NCBI RefSeq assembly: GCF_025460765.1
Contig: NZ_JAMWEG010000017.1
Span: forward strand, 1 to 64,000
From: Micromonospora sp. MA102
GTDB taxonomy: Bacteria; Actinomycetota; Actinomycetes; Mycobacteriales; Micromonosporaceae
Length of the DNA: 64,000 nt
Reading direction: 5' to 3'
Shown: positions 33,195 through 41,427 of the stretch, piece after piece
Layout: each line of letters begins with the position of its first letter
How positions within the stretch are numbered: the first letter of the stretch is position 1
The notes under the pieces: model-generated
The model's input: the letters and a program-made list of their open reading frames with translations, nothing else
The model's database searches: none
What the model was told of the DNA's origin: nothing
Position numbers and translations under genes: made by a program

Positions 33195-33958
33195 CGGCGG
33201 TGCTCGAGGTGGACGCCGTCAGCCTGCGCTTCGGCGGCCTGCAGGTGCTGCGTGAGCTCAGCTTCGAGGTCCAAGCCGGCCAGATTTGTGCCCTCATCGG
33301 ACCCAACGGCGCCGGCAAGACGTCGATCTTCAACTGTGTGAGCCGCCTGTACCGGCCCTCGGCCGGTCGAATCCGGGTCAACGGCGTGGACATCACCTCG
33401 ATCCGACCGCACCAGGCGGTCAAGCACCGGGTCGCCCGGACCTTCCAGAACCTGGCTCTGTTCACGTCGCTGACCGTGCGCGAGAACGTCCTGTGCGGAG
33501 GTTACGGGCGAACCAGCGCCGGAATGATCGCGGGAATGTTCCGGAGCCGGGGCAGCCGGCACGAGGAGCAACTGCTGCGGGCGGACGGCGAGCGGATCCT
33601 CGATCTGGTGGGGCTGACCGATGTCGCCGACGTGCCGGCCGCCGAACTGCCGTTCGGGATCCAGAAGCGCATCGAGCTGGCCCGCGCGGTGATGGCCCGG
33701 CCGAAACTGCTGATGCTCGACGAGCCGGCCAACGGCCTGGACTCCGACGAGGTCGGTGAGCTGACAACGAAGTTGCGCGAGATCGCCGCCGCCGAGTCGC
33801 TGAGCCTACTGCTGGTGGAGCACCACATCGGCATGGTCGTGGGCCTCAGCGACCACGTCATCGTGATGGACCTCGGCCGCAAGATCGCCGAGGGGACACC
33901 GGACGAGGTCACCCGCAATCCGACGGTCGTGGACGCATACCTTGGAGACTCGCTATGA
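33191..33958 (+). CDS. Branched-chain-amino-acid-type ABC transporter ATPase (LivG-like)
   Basis: 255 residues from GTG 33191, overlapping the previous stop. Walker A GPNGAGKTSIFN, the LivG-type insertion TFQNLALFTSLTVRENVLCG, the degenerate signature ELPFGIQKRIELARAV in place of LSGGQ, Walker B LLMLDEPANGLD and VEHHIGMVVGLSDHVIVMD. One of the paired ATPases of a HAAT-family importer. Confidence 0.93.
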   Translation: MTAVLEVDAVSLRFGGLQVLRELSFEVQAGQICALIGPNGAGKTSIFNCVSRLYRPSAGRIRVNGVDITSIRPHQAVKHRVARTFQNLALFTSLTVRENVLCGGYGRTSAGMIAGMFRSRGSRHEEQLLRADGERILDLVGLTDVADVPAAELPFGIQKRIELARAVMARPKLLMLDEPANGLDSDEVGELTTKLREIAAAESLSLLLVEHHIGMVVGLSDHVIVMDLGRKIAEGTPDEVTRNPTVVDAYLGDSL

Positions 33959-34668
33959 GCGAGTTGGTCCGCACCAGGCAGCTGCGCGCCGGGTACGGCC
34001 GGGTCGAGGTCCTGCGGGGCGCCGACCTGGTGGTCGACGAGGGCGAGGTGGTGGTCCTGCTGGGCGCGAACGGCGCAGGCAAGACCACGCTGCTGCGTGC
34101 GTTGTCCGGCGTCATCCCGGGCCGAGGCGAGATCACGTTCGCCGGCCGGTCGATCGTCGGCCTCAGCGCCGACCGGGTCGCCCGGCTCGGCATCGCCCAT
34201 GTGCCGCAGGGCCGGGGCACGTTCGTCGACATGACGGTCGAGGACAACCTGCGCGTCGGCGGCTACGCCCGCCGGGACGCGGCCGGAGTCCGCGCGGATC
34301 TGGCCCGCTGGCTGGAGTTCTTCCCCCGGCTGGGTGAACGGCGCGACCAGCTCGCCGGCAGCATGAGCGGCGGCGAGCAGCAGATGCTGGCGGTGGCCCG
34401 GGCGTTGATGTCCCGGCCCCGGCTGTTGCTGCTAGACGAGCCTTCGCTGGGCCTGGCGCCGGTGGTCACCAAGGAGCTGTTCGCCAAGCTGGCCGAGCTC
34501 AACGCCGAGAACGGGACCTCCATGCTCGTCGTCGAGCAGGCCGCCCACCTCGCCCTGGGTATCGCGGCTCGGGCCTACACGCTCACCGCCGGCGAACTGT
34601 CGGCCTCCATGGGGGTGGACGAACTCGCCGACCGCGAGTCGCTGCGGCGCGTCTACCTCGGTTCCTAA
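33955..34668 (+). CDS. Branched-chain-amino-acid-type ABC transporter ATPase (LivF-like)
   Basis: 237 residues; ATGA overlap with the LivG-like gene. Walker A GANGAGKTTLLRALSG, GIAHVPQGRGTFVDMTVEDN (LivF hallmark), signature MSGGEQQMLAVARAL, Walker B LLLLDEPSLGLAP and VEQAAHLALGIAARAYTL. The second ATPase of the same importer. Confidence 0.94.
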   Translation: MSELVRTRQLRAGYGRVEVLRGADLVVDEGEVVVLLGANGAGKTTLLRALSGVIPGRGEITFAGRSIVGLSADRVARLGIAHVPQGRGTFVDMTVEDNLRVGGYARRDAAGVRADLARWLEFFPRLGERRDQLAGSMSGGEQQMLAVARALMSRPRLLLLDEPSLGLAPVVTKELFAKLAELNAENGTSMLVVEQAAHLALGIAARAYTLTAGELSASMGVDELADRESLRRVYLGS

Positions 34669-34695
34669 CAGACGATTTCCACGAGAGGCTCTACT

Positions 34696-35580
34696 GTGGA
34701 ACTACTTGCCCAGCGCCTTGTCGACGGGCTCGGCAGCGGCTGCATCTACGCCGCTCTCGCGCTCGCGATCGTGCTGGTCTTCCGGACCAGCGGTGTGGTC
34801 AACTTCGCCCAAGGCGAGATGGCGATGCTGTCGAGCTACCTGGTGTGGTTCCTCGTTTCCTGGAGCCTCGGGATCTGGGTCGCCCTGGTCATCTCCGCCG
34901 TCGCCGCCTTCATCCTCGGCGGTGTTCTTGAACGCGGTCTGATCAAGCGGCTCAATCTGGATGACCACCTGGGAACGGTCATCGTGATGACGGGTCTGTA
35001 CACATTGATCAATTCGCTGGCCCTGCTCTTCTTCGGTTCGGACGGGCGGCCGCTGCCGTCGCTGTTCCCGGACGGGACACTGGGCCTGGGTTCGGTGCGG
35101 ATGCCGTACGCCACCATGGGGGCGCTGGCCGGCCTGCTGGTGGTGAGCACGGCCCTGTTCGTCCTGTTCCGGTTCACCAAGGTCGGGCTCGGACTGCGGG
35201 CGGTGGCGCAGAACCGCGCCTCGAGCGCACTGGCTGGCTTGCCCGTGGGCCGGCTGCTGGCCACCGGCTGGGGCCTGGCCGCCGCGCTCGGCGCCGTCTC
35301 CGGCGTCCTGGTCACCTCGCTGGGCCTGTATCTGGAGCCGAGCCTGATGCTCTCGGTCCTGGTCTACGCCATGGCCGCGGCCACCCTGGGCGGCTTCGAC
35401 AGCGCCGTCGGTGCGGTCGTCGCCGGCGTGCTGCTGGGCGTCGTGGAGAGCGTGGCCGTCGGCTACATCACCTTCCTCGGTACGGAGATGAAGTTGGGAG
35501 TGGCTTTCGTGGTCATGCTGCTCGCGATGGTCGTGCGGCCGAACGGGTTGTTCGGCACCGCCCGGGTGGCCCGGGCATGA
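34696..35580 (+). CDS. ABC transporter permease (LivH-like)
   Basis: 294 residues with GTG start (GAGAGG upstream). About eight spans with the LivH pattern: LVDGLGSGCIYAALALAIVL, VVNFAQGEMAMLSSYLVWFL, GLGLRAVAQNRASSALAGLP and AAATLGGFDSAVGAVVAGVL. It forms the membrane channel with the LivM-like protein, encoded with a four-base overlap. Confidence 0.93.
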   Translation: MELLAQRLVDGLGSGCIYAALALAIVLVFRTSGVVNFAQGEMAMLSSYLVWFLVSWSLGIWVALVISAVAAFILGGVLERGLIKRLNLDDHLGTVIVMTGLYTLINSLALLFFGSDGRPLPSLFPDGTLGLGSVRMPYATMGALAGLLVVSTALFVLFRFTKVGLGLRAVAQNRASSALAGLPVGRLLATGWGLAAALGAVSGVLVTSLGLYLEPSLMLSVLVYAMAAATLGGFDSAVGAVVAGVLLGVVESVAVGYITFLGTEMKLGVAFVVMLLAMVVRPNGLFGTARVARA

Positions 35581-36629
35581 GCGCGCCGGCCTTGGCTGGG
35601 CGCCGGTCCGCCTGGGACACCCGTCGGACCGTGGTGGCCGCCGCTTACACGGTGGCGGCCGTGATCGCCGTCGTCCTGCCGTTCACCAGCCCGCCGTACG
35701 TGGTTCAGAACTACACCCGCGTCCTCATCGTGGCCCTGCCGGCCATCGGCCTGAACATGCTGACCGGGTACGCCGGCCTCATCTCACTTGGGCAGAGCGC
35801 CTTCTTCGGCCTCGGGGCGTACGTGACGGCGATCCTGGCCGGCGACCACGGCTGGGCCTGGTGGGAGACGACCCCGCTCGCCATGCTGCTCGCGTTCGGC
35901 GCCGGCATGCTGGTCGGCGTGCCCTCCTTACGTATCAAGGGCATCTATCTCGCCGTCGTCACGCTGGTGCTCGCGGCCTTCTTCCCGAGCATCATCATGC
36001 GGTTCAACCACCTCACCGGCGGCAACCAGGGCAAGACGCTGGACGTCATGGAAGCGCCGTCGTGGCTGCCGTTCGAGAGCGACCAGTTCGGCTACTTCGT
36101 CTGCGCGCTCATCCTGGTCGTGGTCATGGTGCTGATGCACAACCTGGCCCGCAGCCGGGCCGGCCGATCGCTGGTGGCGTTGCGGGACAACCAGACCGCC
36201 GCCGCGATGATGGGCGTCGACCGGGCCCGGACGAACATCGCCATCTTCGGCGTGAGCGCGTCGCTGGCCGGCCTGGCCGGCTCGCTGTTCTCGGCCACCC
36301 AGGGGATCGTGTCGTCGGAGACGGCGTACCTGACCCTGGGCGGCTCCATCCAGTTCATCGCGGCCATGGTGCTCGGCGGGCCGACCACTGTGGTCGGTCC
36401 GTTGGTCGGGTCGGCCATCACCGAGCGCCTGCCGGTGGTGCTGTCCGGAATCGACCCGGTGCTCGCCCAGGTCATCTACGGGGCGCTGCTCATCGTCGTC
36501 GTGCTGCTCATGCGGGGCGGCATCGGCGGCGTCGCGTCTCGGCTGCTCAACCGGATCCTCAGGCGCTACACCTCCCGCCGGCGCGAGTCCGCTCCCGGCG
36601 TCGTTATCCAGCCCAGGGAGATTGAATGA
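35577..36629 (+). CDS. ABC transporter permease (LivM-like)
   Basis: 350 residues, about ten spans. LivM landmarks: PAIGLNMLTGYAGLISLGQS, AFFGLGAYVTAILAG, RSLVALRDNQTAAAMMGVDR and AMVLGGPTTVVGPLVGSAIT. The basic cytoplasmic tail is followed by the substrate-binding protein gene with a four-base overlap. Confidence 0.93.
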   Translation: MSAPALAGRRSAWDTRRTVVAAAYTVAAVIAVVLPFTSPPYVVQNYTRVLIVALPAIGLNMLTGYAGLISLGQSAFFGLGAYVTAILAGDHGWAWWETTPLAMLLAFGAGMLVGVPSLRIKGIYLAVVTLVLAAFFPSIIMRFNHLTGGNQGKTLDVMEAPSWLPFESDQFGYFVCALILVVVMVLMHNLARSRAGRSLVALRDNQTAAAMMGVDRARTNIAIFGVSASLAGLAGSLFSATQGIVSSETAYLTLGGSIQFIAAMVLGGPTTVVGPLVGSAITERLPVVLSGIDPVLAQVIYGALLIVVVLLMRGGIGGVASRLLNRILRRYTSRRRESAPGVVIQPREIE

Positions 36630-37945
36630 AACTCCGTTTTCGAAGAGTGTCGGCCGCGGTCTTCGCGGTGACGGCCATGACCGCCATGGCTGCCTGTCAG
36701 GGTCGGTCCTCCTCGACCGACGCCGGTGACGTCACCAACACCACCGGGGTCGGCGTCGAGCAGGTCGTGACCAAAGACCAGTGCCAGTCGTACGACCCGT
36801 CGCCCGGCATCAGTTCGGGCGAGATCAAGCTCGGTTCGTCGTACCCGGACAGTGGCCCGCTCGCCTCGATCGGCGAGGCGAACAAGGGCATGGAGGCCTA
36901 CTTCAAGCACCTCAACGAGACCGGCGGCATCAACGGCCGCAAGGTCACGCTCATCGGCAAGGACGACCAGTACGACCCGACCAAGGCGACCGCGAACGTC
37001 AACGAACTGCTGCAGTCGGACAGAGTGTTCGCGATCGTCGGCGTGCAGTCCACCACCGGCACCATGGCGGTATGGGACCAGTTGCAGAAGCAGTGCGTGC
37101 CGATCCTCGAGTCGACCATCTCGTCGGCCAGCATGGCCCAGCGCGCGGCCCACCCCAACGCGACCGACGGCTTGGTTCCCTACCCGTCGGAGGCGTACGC
37201 CCTCGGCACGTACGTGACCAAGCAGCGCAAGAACACCAAAGTTGCCCTCATCGCGCAGGCCGGCACCTTCGGTACCTCAGCCAAGCGGGGCCTGGAGAAG
37301 AGCCTGGCCGACAACGGCGCCCAGCTCGTGGCGAGCGCGACGTTCCAGGTGACCGACCCCACCGTCACCAGCCAGATCACCACCCTCAAGGCCAGCGGAG
37401 CGGACGCCCTGGTCGTCGTGGCCGCCGGCACGAAGTGCCCGCAGATCTTCGACGCCGTGGGCGACGCCGACTGGCACCCGACCCTAGCCACCACGTTCAC
37501 CTGCGCCAACACCACGCTGATGAAGCTGGCCAAGCCGGCCAACGTGAACGGTGTCATCAGCGACTCGTGGGTGCGGCTGCGCACGCAGGGTGACCCGGAG
37601 TCCGACGCCTACTTCGCCGCGCTGGCCAAGTACTTCCCGCAGGTCAACGCCGGATCGGAGAACGTCGCCATCGGTTGGGCCCAGGGTGAGGTCGTTGCAG
37701 AGACGCTCAAGCGGGCCACCGCCCTGACCCGGGTCGACGTCATCAACTCAGCGCTCGGCCTCAAGGACGTGAAGATCGGCATGGCGGCCGACGGTGTGCT
37801 CGTCAACACCTCCAAGAACGACACCGCCCCGGTCGAGAGCGTGCAGATCACCCAGTTCGACTCGGGCGCCCTGGCCTGGAAGCTGGCCGACGGTTCGACC
37901 GGCCCGATCGATGTCGGCGGCAAGCTCGCCGAACTCGCCGGCTGA
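36626..37945 (+). CDS. Extracellular substrate-binding lipoprotein (LivK-like)
   Basis: A 439-residue type I periplasmic-binding-fold protein. Signal peptide and lipobox ending MTAMAACQG, with Cys at about residue 24. Then IKLGSSYPDSGPLASIGEAN, GGINGRKVTLIGKDDQYDPT, VFAIVGVQSTTGTMAVWDQL and VALIAQAGTFGTSAKRGLEK. HAAT-family binding proteins take branched amino acids, but also amides, aromatic acids and urea; the ligand here is probably the operon's substrate. It is unusual in being last rather than first of the transporter genes. Confidence 0.92.
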   Translation: MKLRFRRVSAAVFAVTAMTAMAACQGRSSSTDAGDVTNTTGVGVEQVVTKDQCQSYDPSPGISSGEIKLGSSYPDSGPLASIGEANKGMEAYFKHLNETGGINGRKVTLIGKDDQYDPTKATANVNELLQSDRVFAIVGVQSTTGTMAVWDQLQKQCVPILESTISSASMAQRAAHPNATDGLVPYPSEAYALGTYVTKQRKNTKVALIAQAGTFGTSAKRGLEKSLADNGAQLVASATFQVTDPTVTSQITTLKASGADALVVVAAGTKCPQIFDAVGDADWHPTLATTFTCANTTLMKLAKPANVNGVISDSWVRLRTQGDPESDAYFAALAKYFPQVNAGSENVAIGWAQGEVVAETLKRATALTRVDVINSALGLKDVKIGMAADGVLVNTSKNDTAPVESVQITQFDSGALAWKLADGSTGPIDVGGKLAELAG

Positions 37946-37961
37946 GTAGAGACACCCCGGC

Positions 37962-37986
37962 CCGCCGCCACCACTCGCGGCGGCGG
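37962..37986 (+). terminator. Intra-operon hairpin after the binding-protein gene
   Basis: CCGCCGCC and GGCGGCGG pair perfectly around a 9-base loop, 17 bases after the LivK-like stop and 35 bases before the next start. It may partly stop transcription or protect the upstream message from decay. Confidence 0.5.
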
Positions 37987-38020
37987 ACCGGAACCCCATG
38001 ACGAGAGGCAGTCACTTCAC

Positions 38021-38881
38021 ATGACGTGGAAAGAACAAGTCGAGCGGAACTGGCGACGGGTCTCCTGGCCCGGCCAGGAGGCGGTCGCGCTGACCATCGG
38101 CGTCGCTCTGGAGGCCTTCGACAACCAGTCACAGCTGCGGCTGGCCGGACCGCCCGGAAAGCGGGACTCGTTCTCGCTGTCCTACGGTGAGTACGGCGTG
38201 CGGGTGGGCGTCTGGCGGATGCTCGAGCTGTTCGACGAGTACGGCGTGAAGGCATCCTTCTCGGTGTCCGGCCGCCTCGCACAGGACTGGCCCGAGGCGG
38301 TGGCCGCCGTGGCCGACGCCGGACACGACATCGTGGGTCATGGCTGGGTCAACGATCTGTTCCTCAACGAGGCCGACGCCGACGCCGAGCGAGACGTGAT
38401 CACCCGTACCCTCGACGCCATCGAGCAGGCCACCGGCCGCCGACCCGTCGGCTGGGCCAGCCCGGCCAACTCCAGCTCCGACAGGACCAAGCAGACCCTG
38501 GTCGACGCCGGTATCACGTGGAGCGGCGACGACGCGGCCGACGACGTGCCGTATGTGGAGAAGGTCGGCGACGGCCGGTTGGCCATTTTGCCGAAGGCCA
38601 ACCTGTCCAGCAACGACCTCATCCACTGGGTGCTGCCAGCCAACGGGCCGGAGGTCTTCAGGGCCGGGTTCCTGGACACCTTCGCCACCGGCCACGCCGA
38701 AGGGCTGGCCGGCCGCCCGGGTTGGGCCGACATGGTCCTGCACTGCCACATGGCCGGACGCCCGGCCTTCATACCCACCCTGCGGGCCTGTCTGGACGCC
38801 GCGCGTAAGCACGAGCGGGTGTGGTGGACGACGAAGGACAGTCTGGCCGCCTGGACCCTGGAGCAGGAGTTCAACCGATGA
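38021..38881 (+). CDS. Polysaccharide-deacetylase-fold (NodB/PuuE-like) hydrolase
   Basis: 286 residues; the start is preceded by GAGAGG. The NodB-type barrel is seen as RMLELFDEYGVKASFSVSGR, then AVAAVADAGHDIVGHGWVND with the metal-ligand His, TLDAIEQATGRRPVGWASPA and LVDAGITWSGDDAADDVPYV, and a late His in MVLHCHMAGRPAFIPTLRAC. The residue pattern (IVGHGWVN, late HCHMAGR) recalls PuuE-type allantoinases more than chitin deacetylases. In a catabolic operon beside hydrolases and a flavin monooxygenase it probably opens a cyclic amide or removes an N-acyl group. The substrate is inference. Confidence 0.85.
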   Translation: MTWKEQVERNWRRVSWPGQEAVALTIGVALEAFDNQSQLRLAGPPGKRDSFSLSYGEYGVRVGVWRMLELFDEYGVKASFSVSGRLAQDWPEAVAAVADAGHDIVGHGWVNDLFLNEADADAERDVITRTLDAIEQATGRRPVGWASPANSSSDRTKQTLVDAGITWSGDDAADDVPYVEKVGDGRLAILPKANLSSNDLIHWVLPANGPEVFRAGFLDTFATGHAEGLAGRPGWADMVLHCHMAGRPAFIPTLRACLDAARKHERVWWTTKDSLAAWTLEQEFNR

Positions 38882-39813
38882 GCAAGACGCTGGCCGAGCG
38901 CTTGACGCTCCCGGTCCCCGGCTACAGCGAGCTGCCGGGCGGATCGTGGCTCGACGTGGCCGGGCTGCGCACCTGGCACACCGAGGCCGGCACCGGTAGC
39001 CCGGTCGTGTTCGTGTACGGCGGCAACTTCGGCGGCGCGGGCTCGGCGAGCGGCGCGTACGCCTGGGCGCCGGCCTTCAATGGCTTGTCCGACCGGTTCA
39101 GGGTCATCGCCTACGACAAGCCGGCCCAGGGCTACACCGACAAGCCGCTGCAGCGCGACTACACCATGCGCGGCGTGGTGGATCACCTCATCGCCTTCCT
39201 GGAGAACCTGGACCTGGGCCCGGTGCACCTGGTCGGCCACTCGCGCGGCGGTTACGTGGCGGCCCGCACGACCCTGCTGCGCCAGGATCTGGTCCGCTCG
39301 GTCACCCTGGTCAACAGCGGCACGTTGAGCCCGGGCGTGGGGACGAACGAGGTCGTACTCGGCGCCCCGCCGGTCGCCCCGTCGCGGGAGAGTGTCCGCT
39401 GGATCTACGAGCACTACATGTACGACGCGGCCCCGGTGACGGACGAGTTCGTCGAGCAATCCTGGAACATCATCTCCACCGACACGTACCAGGACGCCGT
39501 GGCCGAGATCCGCGAGCACAACCTGATCGCCGGCCTGTTTCTGCCGGAACTGGCCAAGGACAAGCTGGAGACGCTGACCTGGCTCGCCCAGGGCCGGCTG
39601 CAGAGGCCGACCCAGATCGTGTGGGGTCGCGACGACCAGACCGCGCTTCTCTCGCGGGGGCTGCAGTTGTTCGCCGAGGTCTCGCGCTTCGAGCGGCGGA
39701 CCTCCCTGGGCGTGGTCGACAAGTGCGGCCACTTCCCGTACCGGGAGCACCCCGCCTGGTTCGTCGACCTCCTCGGCTCTTTCCTCACAGAAGTGGAACG
39801 TCGTGATTACTGA
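38878..39813 (+). CDS. Alpha/beta hydrolase (MhpC/BphD-like)
   Basis: 311 residues from ATG 38878, overlapping the previous stop. Oxyanion region VVFVYGGNFGGAGS, VIAYDKPAQGYTDKP, nucleophile Ser122 in LVGHSRGGYVAARTTLL, acid region IVWGRDDQTALLSRG and His285 in DKCGHFPYREHPAW. A complete Ser-Asp-His triad is present. It resembles C-C bond hydrolases of meta-cleavage pathways. A second hydrolase that lacks the Ser follows with an 11-base overlap. Confidence 0.9.
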   Translation: MSKTLAERLTLPVPGYSELPGGSWLDVAGLRTWHTEAGTGSPVVFVYGGNFGGAGSASGAYAWAPAFNGLSDRFRVIAYDKPAQGYTDKPLQRDYTMRGVVDHLIAFLENLDLGPVHLVGHSRGGYVAARTTLLRQDLVRSVTLVNSGTLSPGVGTNEVVLGAPPVAPSRESVRWIYEHYMYDAAPVTDEFVEQSWNIISTDTYQDAVAEIREHNLIAGLFLPELAKDKLETLTWLAQGRLQRPTQIVWGRDDQTALLSRGLQLFAEVSRFERRTSLGVVDKCGHFPYREHPAWFVDLLGSFLTEVERRDY

Positions 39814-40654
39814 ACTCATCACCTCCGACGGCCGGACGGTGCGGGTGTCGGACCGCGGCAGCGGCCCGGCCGTGGTGGTGTTGCACGGCGGGGACGCCGG
39901 CCGATCACCGTACGCGGCGTCGCTGGACGTCTGGAACCCACTGACCGAGATGCTCGGCGGACACCGGGTGATCGCGCTGGACCGGCCAGGCTTCGGCGGC
40001 AGCCCGGCAACCTCGGCGGCCGACCTCACGTACGCCGCGGCCGAGCGCGTGGTGCTCGACGTCGTCCGCCAGCTCGGGATCGACGCCTTTCACGTCGTCG
40101 GGCATGGCGAGGGTGGCCTGCTGGCCCTGCAGATCACGCGCAACCCGGCCGTCCGGGTCCTCTCGTGTGCGGTCCTCGCCGGCACCGAGGCCGCCCCGAC
40201 CGGTGACTCGGCCCTGAACCTCCGCCTGGCCAACCCGCCGCGACCGTCCTCCTCGCGTGCCGCACAGGCCTGGGCGCTGGAGCGGCTGTCCTACACCCCG
40301 CACCACATCGGTGAACTGCTCGACATCGCATTGGCCCACGCGGCGGCGCCGGCGGTCGCGGCCGACCTGCTCGACGACGCGGCCCTGCACTCGGACCTGT
40401 TGTCGGCCAAGGACGCCCTGTTCGGGTACGCCCGCGACACCGGGTACTCGGTGCCGATCTCGCTCGTGTGGTCCAGCGACGACCCGCTCAGCCCGGTCGA
40501 GCGGGGCGTGGCCCTGCTGAACCTGCTGGCCTCGACCACGGCCGAACTGTCGCTGCAGGTGGTCAACCGGGTCGGTCATTTCCCGTTCCGGGAGCGGCCG
40601 GACGAGGTCGCCCGGCTGTTGCTGCCGTTCTTCGCCCGGCACGGGAGCGCCTGA
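39803..40654 (+). CDS. Alpha/beta-hydrolase homologue lacking the nucleophile serine
   Basis: 283 residues from GTG 39803. The fold is intact: VVVLHGGDAGRSPYAASLDV, VIALDRPGFGGSPATS, late WSSDDPLSPVERGVALL (acid) and His259 in NRVGHFPFRERPDE. The elbow, however, reads VVGHGEGGLLAL, with Gly102 where the preceding hydrolase has Ser122 in GHSRG. The codon is GGC, one base from AGC. It may be catalytically dead and act as a partner subunit, or use a different mechanism. Overlap with both neighbours and good codon use argue that it is expressed. Confidence 0.85.
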   Translation: MITELITSDGRTVRVSDRGSGPAVVVLHGGDAGRSPYAASLDVWNPLTEMLGGHRVIALDRPGFGGSPATSAADLTYAAAERVVLDVVRQLGIDAFHVVGHGEGGLLALQITRNPAVRVLSCAVLAGTEAAPTGDSALNLRLANPPRPSSSRAAQAWALERLSYTPHHIGELLDIALAHAAAPAVAADLLDDAALHSDLLSAKDALFGYARDTGYSVPISLVWSSDDPLSPVERGVALLNLLASTTAELSLQVVNRVGHFPFRERPDEVARLLLPFFARHGSA

Positions 40655-41427
40655 TGGCGGCCCGGGTCGCGGTCGTGACCGGCGGGGCGGACGGTCTGGG
40701 CAAACGGATCGCCACCATGCTGGCCGAGCGGGGTGATCGGGTCGCACTGTGGGACGTCAACGCCGACCGGCTGGAGGCGACCCGGGCCGAACTGGCCAGG
40801 TCCGGGCACGACGTGCTGTCGGCGACGGTCGACGTGGCCGACGGCGACTCGGTCCGCGCCGCCGTCGCGTCGGTGCTATCCACCTGGAACAGAATCGATG
40901 TCGGCGTGAGCAATGCCGGCGTCGCACCCAACCAGAACCTGCTGGAGATGGCGCAGGCCGACTGGCAACGGGTCATCGACGTCAACCTCAACGGCACGTT
41001 CCACGTCACCACCGCGATCGCCCGGGCGATGGTCGAGCGCGGTGTGGCCGGGGCGATCTGCTGCATCGCCAGCGGGGCGGCGTTCTCGGCCCGGCCCGGG
41101 GCCGGCGCCTACTGCACGTCCAAGGCCGGCGTGGTCATGCTGGCCAAGTCGCTGGCCATGGAGGTGGGCCGCGAAGGCGTCCGGGTCAACGTGGTCGCCC
41201 CGGGGTTCATCGACCACGGACATCGCGAGGGCCTCGGCGATTTCGTCCCGCCGGACTACCCGGTCCGGATGCGGGCGCAGACCCCGCTAGACCACGTCGG
41301 CACGCCGACCGACATCGCCGACGCGGTCACCTACCTGTGTTCGGACCGGGCCGCGTTCGTCACCGGCGCCGTTCTGCTGGTCGACGGCGGAAGCGGCGCC
41401 GGCAAATTCAACCTCCCGTGGAGCTGA
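40654..41427 (+). CDS. Short-chain dehydrogenase/reductase (FabG-like), copy 1
   Basis: 257 residues from ATG 40654 (TGATG overlap). Cofactor motif VVTGGADGLGKRIATMLAER, NNAG-equivalent VSNAGVAPNQNLLEM, catalytic Ser in CCIASGAAFSARPGAG, Tyr and Lys in AYCTSKAGVVMLAKS and the GAVLLVDGGSGAG end. An NAD(P)-dependent alcohol/ketone oxidoreductase in the first LLM module. A related SDR closes the second module at 54954. Confidence 0.92.
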   Translation: MAARVAVVTGGADGLGKRIATMLAERGDRVALWDVNADRLEATRAELARSGHDVLSATVDVADGDSVRAAVASVLSTWNRIDVGVSNAGVAPNQNLLEMAQADWQRVIDVNLNGTFHVTTAIARAMVERGVAGAICCIASGAAFSARPGAGAYCTSKAGVVMLAKSLAMEVGREGVRVNVVAPGFIDHGHREGLGDFVPPDYPVRMRAQTPLDHVGTPTDIADAVTYLCSDRAAFVTGAVLLVDGGSGAGKFNLPWS

